NCBI GenBank assembly: GCA_016191395.1
Contig: JACPOS010000001.1
Coordinates: 1 to 50,957 of the forward strand
Source: Chloroflexota bacterium
GTDB lineage: Bacteria > Chloroflexota > Limnocylindria > Limnocylindrales > CSP1-4
DNA: 50,957 bases
Reading direction: 5' to 3'
In this document: positions 42,370 through 50,957 of the stretch, one piece after another
Layout: every line of letters starts with the position of its first letter
Numbering within the stretch: position 1 is the first letter of the stretch
The notes under the pieces: generated by a model
What the model saw: the letters and a program-made list of their open reading frames with translations, nothing else
Told to the model about the DNA's origin: nothing
Databases searched by the model: none
Position numbers and translations under genes: made by a program

Positions 42370-43689
42370 GTGATCCCCCCGCCACGGGGTCGAGGCGTTG
42401 CTCCGCGACCCCTCGCAGTCCTGGACACGGAGCCGGCCCGTCGCGGACCCGACCGCCGCATCGATCGCCGGCTGGCGCACCTCGGCCTTGGGGTCGCGAT
42501 CGCCTTCCTCATCTCGGCGGTTGCCTCGCTGCTGCTGCCACCGGCGGCACGCCTGGGCGCGTGGCTGCCACTGCACCTCGCCTTGGCAGGTGGTGCCGGG
42601 ACCGCCATCGCCGCCATGGTTCCGTTCTTCACCGCGGCGCTCGCCGTCGCGTCGCCGGCCAGCCCATTCCTTCGCGGCGGCAGCATCGGCCTCGTCGCGA
42701 TCGGTGGGACGCTCGCCGCCGTAGGCCGAGCCGGCGGTGCTCCCGGACTCGCCGCACTCGGCGCCTGGCTGGATGTCGCCGGCTTCGCCGGTGTCGGCCT
42801 CGCGACGGCATGGCCGCTGCTCCATGCCGGCGGTCCGCGGCGGCCCGTGACGGAGGTCGCCTACCTCCTCTCCATTGCGAACGTGGTCGCCGGCGTCACG
42901 ATCGCAGGCCTGTTCCTGGGCGGCTCGCCGGATGTCGGCGCCCATTGGGGCGCGCTGAAGCCGGCCCACGGCTGGCTCAACGTGTTCGGGTTCGTCTGCC
43001 TCGCGATCGCGGGGACGCTCGTCCACTTCGCCCCGACCGTCGCTGGCTCGCGCATCCGCCGTCGCGCAGCCGGCGTGGTCGCGGTTGCGGGCCTCGCGGC
43101 CGGCGCGCCCATCGTCGCACTCGGCTACGCAACTGGCGTCGCAGTCCTCGGACAGGTCGGGGCGCTGGCAGCGCTGGCAGGCGCCGTGGCACTGGCCGCC
43201 CACGGGCTCGAGGCGCACCGGGACCGGGCCGGCTGGACCACCGAGCGGGCGTGGCACGCGATCACGGCCGGGTCCCTCCTCGTCGCGCCCGTGTGGCTGG
43301 TCATCGCTGTCGGGACGGCCGCAGCCGGACTCGTCGTGCACGGCGTGGACGCCGCCGGTTGGAACCTCGAGGAGCTGCTCGCGCCGCTTGCCCTCGGCGT
43401 CGTGGGGCAGGTCCTCGTCGGTGCGCTGAGCTTCCTCGTACCCGCGGTGTCACCGGGTCCTCCAGAACGGCACGCGCGCCAGCGCCGGCGCCTCGGCCGG
43501 TTCCCGCGGGCTCGGCTCGTCTCGCTCAACGTGGGCGTCGGGCTCCTCACGATCGCCGGGTTCGGCGCCATGACGGACGTCCTCGTCCCGAGCGGCCTGG
43601 CGCTTGCCCTGGGCTCGATCGCCGTGACCCTGGTGCTGCTGGTCGGTGCGTTGACCATGCGCGAGCCGAGCGGCGCGCCGGGTCGCTAG
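42370..43689 (+). CDS. haem-copper-oxidase-I/NnrS-like multi-span membrane protein
   Basis: A 439-residue protein with about 12 hydrophobic segments. Conserved-looking histidines lie in LPLHLALAGG and in AHWGALKPAHGWLNVFGF followed by LVHFAPT, a pattern recalling subunit I of haem-copper oxidases and NnrS/NorB-like proteins (GHxHLNLFG type). It starts 38 bases after nirK in the same direction. It may be a nitric oxide reductase-like or NO-tolerance factor; several copper/haem ligands of true NorB are not evident, so enzyme activity is uncertain. Confidence 0.75.
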   Translation: MIPPPRGRGVAPRPLAVLDTEPARRGPDRRIDRRLAHLGLGVAIAFLISAVASLLLPPAARLGAWLPLHLALAGGAGTAIAAMVPFFTAALAVASPASPFLRGGSIGLVAIGGTLAAVGRAGGAPGLAALGAWLDVAGFAGVGLATAWPLLHAGGPRRPVTEVAYLLSIANVVAGVTIAGLFLGGSPDVGAHWGALKPAHGWLNVFGFVCLAIAGTLVHFAPTVAGSRIRRRAAGVVAVAGLAAGAPIVALGYATGVAVLGQVGALAALAGAVALAAHGLEAHRDRAGWTTERAWHAITAGSLLVAPVWLVIAVGTAAAGLVVHGVDAAGWNLEELLAPLALGVVGQVLVGALSFLVPAVSPGPPERHARQRRRLGRFPRARLVSLNVGVGLLTIAGFGAMTDVLVPSGLALALGSIAVTLVLLVGALTMREPSGAPGR

Positions 43690-43693
43690 CAGG

Positions 43694-44161
43694 TCATGTC
43701 GCCGCCGGCTCCACCGTGGGCGAGCCGCGCACCCAGACGATCAGCGCGATGACGAAGCGGGCGATGAGCGACAGCCCGTAGGTCGCGCACCAGACGCACA
43801 CGGCGCCGATGACGAAGACCTGGAGGTAGATGAAGTACGCCTCGAAGATCACGCCGGCGAGCGAAAGCCCGTAGTGGGCCAGCAGCAGGACGTACAGATC
43901 GGTGCGCCACCAGGCGACCGCAAGGGACAGAAGGACCAGCGACAGGACGACGCCGAAGACCGCAACAGGGATCCCCGCGATGCGGCTGTACTCGCTCCGG
44001 GCGACCTCCTCGCAGCCCTTGATCGGACCGCAGATGGGCACGCCGCCGTTGAGCTCCACGACGGACAGGTAGACGGCGATCCCGAGCCCGATCACGTCCA
44101 GGACCGCGAGGATCACCGCCGGGTGGAGGCCGAGGATCGGGCGGACGCGCGAGCGCCGCAT
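43694..44161 (-). CDS. vitamin K epoxide reductase-like (VKOR) thiol oxidoreductase
   Basis: About 155 residues from ATG 44161 (GTG 44164 would add one residue). Four to five membrane helices; loop cysteines near 44 and 50 (VPICGPIKGCEEV), and a CVWC active motif on a later helix. VKOR proteins reoxidise DsbA-like partners and pass electrons to quinone. The start overlaps the DsbA stop by one base (TGATG), making a VKOR-DsbA pair. Convergent with the NirK-linked membrane protein. Confidence 0.92.
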   Translation of the reverse strand: MRRSRVRPILGLHPAVILAVLDVIGLGIAVYLSVVELNGGVPICGPIKGCEEVARSEYSRIAGIPVAVFGVVLSLVLLSLAVAWWRTDLYVLLLAHYGLSLAGVIFEAYFIYLQVFVIGAVCVWCATYGLSLIARFVIALIVWVRGSPTVEPAAT

Positions 44162-44976
44162 CACGAGGCCGGCGCCGCGCTCGGGGCGGATGGGGCCTGG
44201 CTGGCGGCAAGCTGGCGGATCAGCGCGGCGAGCTGATCGTAGTCGGGGACGCCGGCGAAGGCCTGGCCGTTCACGACGAGCGTCGGGGTGGATCGAATGC
44301 CGGCCGCGGCGGCCGTGCTGGTCCGCGTCGTGATCGCCGTGCGCGAAGCGGGCAGGGCAACGCAGGCATCCCAGGCAGTCCGGTCGACACCGACGGCGTC
44401 GGCCACACGGGCGATGAACGCGGCGTCGTGATCACCCCTGTTCTCTCGACCCTGGTTCCAGAACACGTAGTCGTGGAACTGCCAGTAACGGTTCTGGGTG
44501 GCGGCGCAGGCGGCACCCGTGGCCAGGGCCAGCGATTCGTTCGGGGTTCCCGTGCCGAGGATGTCGATGTCGCGCGCCTCGACCCGCAGTGTGCCGGGGG
44601 TGACGAAGTCAGTCACGAGCCGCGACAGCTGGAGGGTCACGAACTGCTTGCAGGCGGGACACTGGAAGTCCGAATACAGCTCCAGGACGACAGGCGCCGT
44701 CGCCGAACCCAGGACCTCGCCCTTCGCCAAGCCGGCCGGGTAGGACGTCGGTGGGGTGATCAGGTCCGCCCCGGTGGAGGTGGCCGGTGGGCGAGCGAAC
44801 GCGATGATCGCGATGCCGATGACGACCGCCGCCGCGGTCACGAGGACGACGGGCGACTGCCAGGCGGGTCGTCTGGCCCGATGCGCCCGCCTGCGGCGTT
44901 GCTGGGCGGGGCGCTCGAAGCGCTCCTGCGCCCGTCGCTCGCGACGGCTGATCGGGGGGACGGCTTCTCGGGTCAT
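44161..44976 (-). CDS. DsbA-like thiol oxidase, membrane-anchored
   Basis: A 271-residue protein from ATG 44976. A strongly basic cytoplasmic start (about 10-42), a membrane helix (about 45-65), then a thioredoxin fold with CPAC (DFQCPACKQF), the STPTLVVNG cis-Pro loop, and a C-terminal Ala/Ser/Pro tail. It forms disulfides in exported proteins and would be recycled by the adjacent VKOR. It sits upstream of that gene in one unit. Confidence 0.92.
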   Translation of the reverse strand: MTREAVPPISRRERRAQERFERPAQQRRRRAHRARRPAWQSPVVLVTAAAVVIGIAIIAFARPPATSTGADLITPPTSYPAGLAKGEVLGSATAPVVLELYSDFQCPACKQFVTLQLSRLVTDFVTPGTLRVEARDIDILGTGTPNESLALATGAACAATQNRYWQFHDYVFWNQGRENRGDHDAAFIARVADAVGVDRTAWDACVALPASRTAITTRTSTAAAAGIRSTPTLVVNGQAFAGVPDYDQLAALIRQLAASQAPSAPSAAPAS

Positions 44977-45160
44977 CGGCTGGGAGCCTCGAATGGCTGC
45001 CTGGCGGCTGGGTCTGGCCGCGCCGATGCGGCGCCCCCGGCGGCAGCGTCCGGCAGATCCAGCATCGTTGGGGGCGGCTTGCGAACGTAGTGCCGAAGTG
45101 ACCGTACGGGCCGTGACCATCGGCCGCGCGACATGGCACCAACCGGGCGATTGCCGCTGA

Positions 45161-45628
45161 GGCGAGGCTGGCTTCCTCCGAGACGCCGGCGGCGACCTCG
45201 TGTCGCGCGGCTACCGGCGCGGCTACCGGCGCGACGAGCCCTGGTCCATCGGGATCGAGGACCCGGCGGGGGGTGCCGACCTGCTCGCGGTCGTCGTGCT
45301 GGATCGGGACCAGGCGATCGCGACCTCGTCCGTGCGCATCGGTCTCCGGCCCGGGCCTGACGGCCGTCACGTCCACCACCTGATCGACCCGCGGACCGGC
45401 CTGCCGGGAGGCGCCGGCCTGACTGCGGTCACCGTCGCCTGGCAGGATCCGGCGTGGGCGGAGGTCTGGTCGAAGGCGCTGTTCCTCGAGGGCCGGGCCG
45501 GTGTGGCGGCCGAGGCTCGGCGGCGCGGCCTCGCTGCCTGGTGGGTGGACGCGGAGGGCGAGCTGTCGATGACCCCCGCCGCGCGCCAGCAGACGAGCTG
45601 GGTCCGGGCGGAGGCGCGAATCGCCTAA
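45161..45628 (+). pseudogene. C-terminal remnant of an ApbE flavin transferase
   Basis: The frame resembles the second half of ApbE: FLRDAGGDLV, WSIGIEDP, DQAIATSSV, HHLIDPRTG and LTAVTVAWQDPAWAEVWSKALFLEG. A stop lies at 45158-45160 just before FLRDAGGDL, and only 184 bases separate the remnant from the divergent dsbA start, too little for the missing ~150 residues. A 12-bp tandem duplication (GCGGCTACCGGC, from 45207) adds GYRRGYRR. A short ORF could start at GTG 45200 but would lack the flavin-binding half. ApbE flavinylates RnfG/NosR-type proteins; here it is probably dead. Confidence 0.75.
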
Positions 45629-45631
45629 GGC

Positions 45632-46198
45632 TCAGGTGCCCTCGCGGCGCCACCGTGGCGCATCTGCGGCCCAGTCCGACCCGGGCCAGGGGTCGATGGG
45701 CTCCCGGCCATTCGCGCCGAGCGCGATGTTGATCTCGCCGAGGTGGTAGGCCTCGTGCGTGATCATCCGGAGCAGGATCGATTGCCGGGTGTGGACCTCG
45801 TCCTGGCCGCGGCGGCCGTGGCGCTCGAAGCGATCCTCGAGCATGGCCGGCGTCCAGCCGTCGAGGCAGCCCTCGACGACCTCCCAGCTGGAGCGCAGCG
45901 CGCCAGCGACTTCCGCGCCGGACCGAGGCGTCTCCGGGTAATCCTCCCAACCCATGCCGCCCGGCTCGTAGAAGGACATCCGCTCCACGCCCGGCTCCCC
46001 GAAGATCTCGGACAGCCAGTAGATCCGGGTGCCGGCCATGTGCGCGGCGATCGCCCAGATCGGCCAATGGTCGGAGCCGGGCGCCCGGAGAGCGAGTGCG
46101 CCAACGTCGAGAGCCTCAAGCCCCTCGATCGTCCGCCGGTTGTAGCCGGCCCAGTCGGCATAGAAAAGCCGGATCGAACCGGCCGTCTCGGCGGTCAC
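45632..46198 (-). CDS. DinB-family metalloprotein
   Basis: A 188-residue four-helix-bundle protein of the DinB/YfiT type. Candidate metal ligands: H in AAHMAGTR (about 53) and the two His of MITHEAYHLGEIN (about 148 and 152). Members include bacillithiol or mycothiol transferases and uncharacterised proteins. Start GTG overlaps the SDR stop (GTGA). Confidence 0.8.
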   Translation of the reverse strand: MTAETAGSIRLFYADWAGYNRRTIEGLEALDVGALALRAPGSDHWPIWAIAAHMAGTRIYWLSEIFGEPGVERMSFYEPGGMGWEDYPETPRSGAEVAGALRSSWEVVEGCLDGWTPAMLEDRFERHGRRGQDEVHTRQSILLRMITHEAYHLGEINIALGANGREPIDPWPGSDWAADAPRWRREGT

Positions 46199-47016
46199 GA
46201 GCCGGTGACGTACTCCCCGCCGTCGACGCCGATGACCTCGCCGCTGATGAACCCGGTGCCCTCGCCGGAGAGGGCGACGATCGCGTTCGCGACGTCCTGC
46301 ACCGTGGTCATCCGGCCGGTCGGGTTCCGGGCCGTCGCCGAGGCGATGATCATGTCGTGCTCGGGGATCTTCATGAGCGCGGGCGTCATCGTGACGCCGG
46401 CCCGGATCGCGTTGGCCGTGATCCCTGTGTGCAGGCGGCCAAGCTCCATCGCCAGCTGCCGGATGTGCGATTCGAGGGCGGCCTTCGCGGACGAGACGAC
46501 GCCGTACGACGGCACGACCCGCGTGGAGCCCTCGGAGGTCATCGCGTAGATCTTGGAGCCCTCGCCGAGGAACCCGCCCCGGTACAGGTCCTGGACCCAG
46601 TAGACGAGGCTGTTGGCCATGACGTCCTGGGTCATCTCCATCTTCTTCCGATCGACGGCGCCCTTCGGGTCCTCGCTGATGAACGGTACGAGGCTGCCGA
46701 ACGCGAGCGAGTGCATGACCACGCGGACGTAGGGGTCGCGGCCGGCGGCGCGAGCGGCCTCGAAGCGCGACCCGAGCTCGGCGAGCGCGCCGGCGCGCTT
46801 CTCGTCGTCGGCTGCGTTCATGTTGATGTACAGGACCTCGCGCCCGAGGCCGGCTAGATCCGCCTTGAGCTGCTCGACCCGCTCGAGGGAGGCGCGGAAG
46901 TCGAGGTGGATGCCGCAGATGTTGTAGCCGGCAGCGGCGAGCGCCCGGGCGGTCGCCTCGCCCATGCCGGACGAGCCTCCCAGGATCAGGGCCCAGCGTT
47001 CGCGGGTATCGGCCAT
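46195..47016 (-). CDS. short-chain dehydrogenase/reductase, enoyl-ACP reductase-like
   Basis: A 273-residue SDR. GGSSGMGEATARALA binds the nucleotide; SYGVVSSAKAALE has the catalytic Tyr and Lys with the spacing and GVxxxxK context of classical SDRs; MDGGEY-like VDGGEYVTGS closes the protein. The long central insertion (SEDPKGAVDRKKMEMTQDVM) and MHSLAFG resemble FabI/FabL enoyl-ACP reductases. ATG 47016 with GGAGGAG upstream. Lipid metabolism is likely; the exact substrate is not certain. Confidence 0.82.
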   Translation of the reverse strand: MADTRERWALILGGSSGMGEATARALAAAGYNICGIHLDFRASLERVEQLKADLAGLGREVLYINMNAADDEKRAGALAELGSRFEAARAAGRDPYVRVVMHSLAFGSLVPFISEDPKGAVDRKKMEMTQDVMANSLVYWVQDLYRGGFLGEGSKIYAMTSEGSTRVVPSYGVVSSAKAALESHIRQLAMELGRLHTGITANAIRAGVTMTPALMKIPEHDMIIASATARNPTGRMTTVQDVANAIVALSGEGTGFISGEVIGVDGGEYVTGS

Positions 47017-47095
47017 CGTGGAAGCTCCTCCGGGTGTGATGGGCAGGCGCCCGAGAGTTCGCGGCGAGTCTAGATCACCCCTGCGTTGCGATCGC

Positions 47096-48772
<1,677 letters not shown>

Positions 48773-49165
48773 GGCCGCAGAGGTTACCGCCCCAGGAGCG
48801 TTGGCTGAGTCAGCGACGCCAACTATCAGTTAGTTCTGGCTCTCGGATGCCAGGTTCGCCGTGCCCTGGCCGCAAACTTGCGCCCCGCGGCGACCATCAC
48901 CCTCGCACCGTCGCTCCGACCGACCGATTTCGACAGCGGCCGCCACGCGCCGTCGCCACCGGCGACCGGAAGGATCAGACCGCGGCCGTCGCGCAGGCCA
49001 TTGGCACCCGAATCGTGATGTCTTGTCGCCCGCACCGACCGAGCGCAATTGGAGGATGCAAATCCAGTCGCCCAGAGCGACCGCGGTCTCGGGGCAACCG
49101 ATCCCCGACGACGCCGGGCTCAGTCAGCGTTCGCCAATGTCACACGGTCCGTCCTCGTGGACACG
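48773..49165. other. 393-base gap without a supported gene
   Basis: Between the ettA start and the stop of the sigma-linked membrane protein. It holds a hairpin GTTGGC(N12)GCCAAC near 48802-48825 with an inner CTGAGTCAG element, possibly part of the ettA leader. Open frames here have no ribosome site or family resemblance. Base use is slightly less GC-rich than the left of the window. Confidence 0.5.
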
Positions 49166-49771
49166 CTAGGGACAGGCAGGTCTGCTTGCGTCGCGGGCCG
49201 CAGTCGTATCGCCTGCCAGAACGCCAGCGAGCGACCGATCGAGGACGTCCCGATAACTCTGATCGGCGAAGGGGCTCGTGTAGAGCGTCCACGTTGGCAC
49301 GGACAAGAGCGTATCCCGCGCGACCTTTGCGGAGGCGCGGTCGCTCGTGTCGACCGCGGCGGTCCACGAGTCCATCCAAAGGCAGAACGCAACCTGCTCG
49401 ACCCAGAACCGCCCGCCGTTTCGTGAATAGCCGCCGTTCGGATCCTGGGCCTTCAGGAATGCCGGCCACAATGCTCCCGCGGGAAGCGGAACGACCTCCT
49501 TCGCCGCATCGATCTCCGCCTGGAATCCCGTCGCATCGACGTACCCGAACGGACCCTCGGTATCCCGGATCCCGGCTGTCGCGGTGCCGATGAGTGGGAT
49601 GGCGATCGCGATCGTCGCGACGACGAGTGCGATCCTCCATCCGCGGCGTCGCGAGATGCTGCGCCCCGTCAGCCGTGACTCGACCATGCGGTCCAGTCGG
49701 TCGAGGGTCGCCGTATCGACGTCCCGAGACAGCGCCCCGGCAAGTCGATGATCGAAGCTAGATGCGCTCAT
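49166..49771 (-). CDS. sigma-linked membrane protein, possible anti-sigma
   Basis: A 201-residue protein from ATG 49771, overlapping the sigma gene by 14 bases. A ~50-residue cytoplasmic part (MSASSFDHRLAGALSRDVDT) precedes one membrane helix (about 50-68) and an extracytoplasmic domain of about 130 residues with two cysteines. The layout is that of an anti-sigma factor, but the zinc-binding HxxxCxxC of classic ones is missing. Co-translation with the sigma factor supports the role. Confidence 0.7.
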   Translation of the reverse strand: MSASSFDHRLAGALSRDVDTATLDRLDRMVESRLTGRSISRRRGWRIALVVATIAIAIPLIGTATAGIRDTEGPFGYVDATGFQAEIDAAKEVVPLPAGALWPAFLKAQDPNGGYSRNGGRFWVEQVAFCLWMDSWTAAVDTSDRASAKVARDTLLSVPTWTLYTSPFADQSYRDVLDRSLAGVLAGDTTAARDASRPACP

Positions 49772-50333
49772 GGAGATCCTCCCGAAGCTTGTCGATCGTC
49801 CGCGAGATGAGCTTCTCGGTAGCGTCTTCACGCTTGCCGATGAGCTCCGCGATTTCGCGGACTGCAAGTCCTGTCGTGAACCGAAGCACGAGAGCTTCCC
49901 GCTGTGGAGACGGCAAACTGGCGACCGCAGTGCGGAGAATGGCGCCGGAATCACGCTGGATCGCGATGTCCTCGGGCGAGGCGTCGGTCGAACTGTCGCG
50001 GTGGATGCGAGCGAAGCGGTCACGGACGGCCGAGCGCCTCGTCGCGTCGATTGCGGCATTGCGGGCCGTTCGGAGCAGCCACCCGAGACCGATCGCGCGA
50101 CCATGTCGACATTCAGACCAGGCGCGCTCGAAGGTGATTGACGCGAGCTCGAGCGCCGCTTCGTCGTCGCCGGTAAAGGCCCGCAAGAACCGGAGCACGG
50201 TTGCCCGATTCGCTTGATACGCCTGCTCGAATGCGGCCGTCGCGGCCTCAGGGTGCGTTCCGAGGCGCGTCTGGATCTCGGCCGTTGTGTCGTTCACGTC
50301 AAGAAGACGCACAGACCTCGCGTTTCCCGACAT
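49758..50333 (-). CDS. ECF RNA polymerase sigma factor
   Basis: A 191-residue sigma-70 family protein with region 2 (about 30-95: FEQAYQANRATVLRFLRAF, LGWLLRTARNAAIDATRR) and region 4 (about 125-188: LPSPQREALVLRF, VREIAELIGKREDATEKLISRT). No region 3. It directs a small regulon; its control is probably by the overlapping membrane protein. ATG 50333; a GTG further in (VNDTTAEIQTR) is possible. Slightly lower GC than the window average. Confidence 0.9.
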   Translation of the reverse strand: MSGNARSVRLLDVNDTTAEIQTRLGTHPEAATAAFEQAYQANRATVLRFLRAFTGDDEAALELASITFERAWSECRHGRAIGLGWLLRTARNAAIDATRRSAVRDRFARIHRDSSTDASPEDIAIQRDSGAILRTAVASLPSPQREALVLRFTTGLAVREIAELIGKREDATEKLISRTIDKLREDLHERI

Positions 50334-50372
50334 GGCGTCTGCACCGCATCGCGCTCGTCAGCGTCGCCGATG

Positions 50373-50783
50373 TCACTCGACGATGGCACGGAGGCGAGCC
50401 TCGTCAACGCCGAGATCCAAGAGGACAGCCCGCGCCGGTGTATCAACGGACGACATCGCGACCAGGAGGTCTGGTCCGGCCGGGTCGCGACGACGTTCCA
50501 ACGATCGATGTGCGACCGCCTCTACGAGTCGTTTGGCATCGTCAGTCAGACCCGGACCAGATTGGCGGCCGTCGCGGGCCTCATCGGCGGCTCCAGCGAG
50601 AACTGCTAGGTCGACCTCAAGCCTTCGTAGAACCTTCGCGACCGAACCGGCAGCGGCCGCCGCCGAGAGAAGGTCGAGACTGTCAATCCCGTACTGTCCG
50701 GCGCGCTCAGTGGCCGACCCGTAGATCGCTGTCAAGTCGCCCTTCGGCTTGAAGAACATAACTTGCGCGCGTCGCTTGAACAT
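50373..50783 (-). CDS. Clp N-terminal-domain-like small protein
   Basis: A 136-residue protein. After a basic start (MFKRRAQVMFFKPKG) it has helical segments GIDSLDLLSAAAAAGSVAKVLRRL and a closing RAVLLDLGVDEARLRAIV, like the repeat units of the ClpA/ClpC N-terminal domain. No ATPase domain. Such free-standing domains can act as adaptors. It precedes the sigma gene by 39 bases in the same direction and lies beside the IS21 end. Confidence 0.6.
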   Translation of the reverse strand: MFKRRAQVMFFKPKGDLTAIYGSATERAGQYGIDSLDLLSAAAAAGSVAKVLRRLEVDLAVLAGAADEARDGRQSGPGLTDDAKRLVEAVAHRSLERRRDPAGPDLLVAMSSVDTPARAVLLDLGVDEARLRAIVE

Positions 50784-50819
50784 CTTGAGTGGAGCGTAAT
50801 CCCGCTGCTTCAGTCAGCG

Positions 50820-50957
50820 TGTGGGTGAGCACGAAAGGTGCCGAGAGATCGCCACGAAAAGTGCAGAGGCGATCGAGGTCAGCCGAGCATAGGCGATGCC
50901 TCCCGGCCTGAGGGCACGTGGGCCCGCATCCGATAGGAGTGGCCCTTGATGTTGACC
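50820..50957 (+). mobile_element. left end of an IS21-family element
   Basis: Begins with TG at about 50820. Two direct copies of CACGAAARGTGC (50830-50841 and 50853-50864, 23 bases apart) match the multiple terminal repeats bound by the IstA transposase. They precede AGGAG (50936-50940) and an ATG at 50949. The element runs out of the window. Its other end and the IstB helper cannot be seen. Confidence 0.65.
50949..50957 (+). CDS. istA: first codons of an IstA-type transposase (partial)
   Basis: ATG TTG ACC (Met-Leu-Thr) follows AGGAG by eight bases. Many IstA proteins start with MLT, and the terminal repeats just upstream support the call. Only three residues are visible. Confidence 0.5.

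Noticed and set aside
48826-49048. Small minus-strand frames upstream of ettA
   Set aside because: No ribosome site, basic composition and no recognisable motif; frames in all registers are open here by GC content.

Overview
The window is about 51 kb of very GC-rich, densely packed bacterial DNA. GTG and TTG starts are common, many neighbouring genes overlap by 1-4 bases (ATGA, GTGA, TGATG), and many secreted proteins are lipoproteins. No rRNA, tRNA or CRISPR array was found. The mix (EttA, PduO-type adenosyltransferase, lysine 2,3-aminomutase, cupredoxin lipoproteins, septum-formation-like protein, no outer-membrane systems) fits a high-GC Terrabacteria lineage. I would guess Chloroflexota of the Limnocylindria/Ellin6529 type rather than a classical actinomycete, but this is inference; no taxonomic marker is present.

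Layout. 1-123: end of an IS110-type transposase. 138-1313: a small membrane protein and a LysM/M23 peptidase. 1600-7132: a copper island with a cupredoxin, a divergent Lgt-like membrane protein, a His-rich membrane protein, a CopA-type Cu+ ATPase, a second cupredoxin, a YHS-like metal protein, a type-1 copper lipoprotein and another lipoprotein. 7252-10949 (minus): an APC permease preceded by two tandem covarying RNA hairpins, a metallophosphoesterase and a nucleotidyltransferase-fold protein. 11169-15986: an ABC importer operon with a HAD phosphatase. 16177-21298: a membrane protein and a giant HTH-GAF4-GGDEF-GGDEF-EAL protein. 21238-23001 (minus): Bax inhibitor-1-like, cobalamin adenosyltransferase and SufT-like genes. 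23102-26250: a trypsin-like protein, then a two-component system with a Gly/His-rich membrane protein. 26367-28757: a DUF433 pair, then small membrane, GNAT and septum-formation-like genes. 28754-31430 (minus): pabB-pabC folate genes plus a small gene. 31500-33325: an S41-like lipoprotein and a MarR regulator behind a palindromic operator. 33291-36686: lysine 2,3-aminomutase, a methyltransferase and small genes. 36812-40275: an MMPL transporter and an AttH/CrtC-like lipoprotein. 40341-45628: a nitrite-reduction locus with an Rrf2 regulator, a cupredoxin-fused NirK and a haem-copper-oxidase-like membrane protein, followed by VKOR-DsbA and an apbE remnant. 45632-48772 (minus): DinB, SDR and EttA. 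49166-50783 (minus): an ECF sigma locus with a Clp-N-like protein. 50820-50957: the left end of an IS21 element.

Copper is the thread linking the left and right parts: a Cu+ exporter surrounded by metal-binding proteins on the left, and on the right a copper nitrite reductase with its own fused electron-transfer cupredoxin plus a disulfide-forming pair that could serve exported Cys proteins. The most unusual items are the tandem hairpins upstream of the APC permease (the two copies differ only by a compensatory base-pair swap), the Lgt-like protein in the copper operon with several catalytic residues replaced, and the DNA-binding-domain-fused c-di-GMP enzyme.
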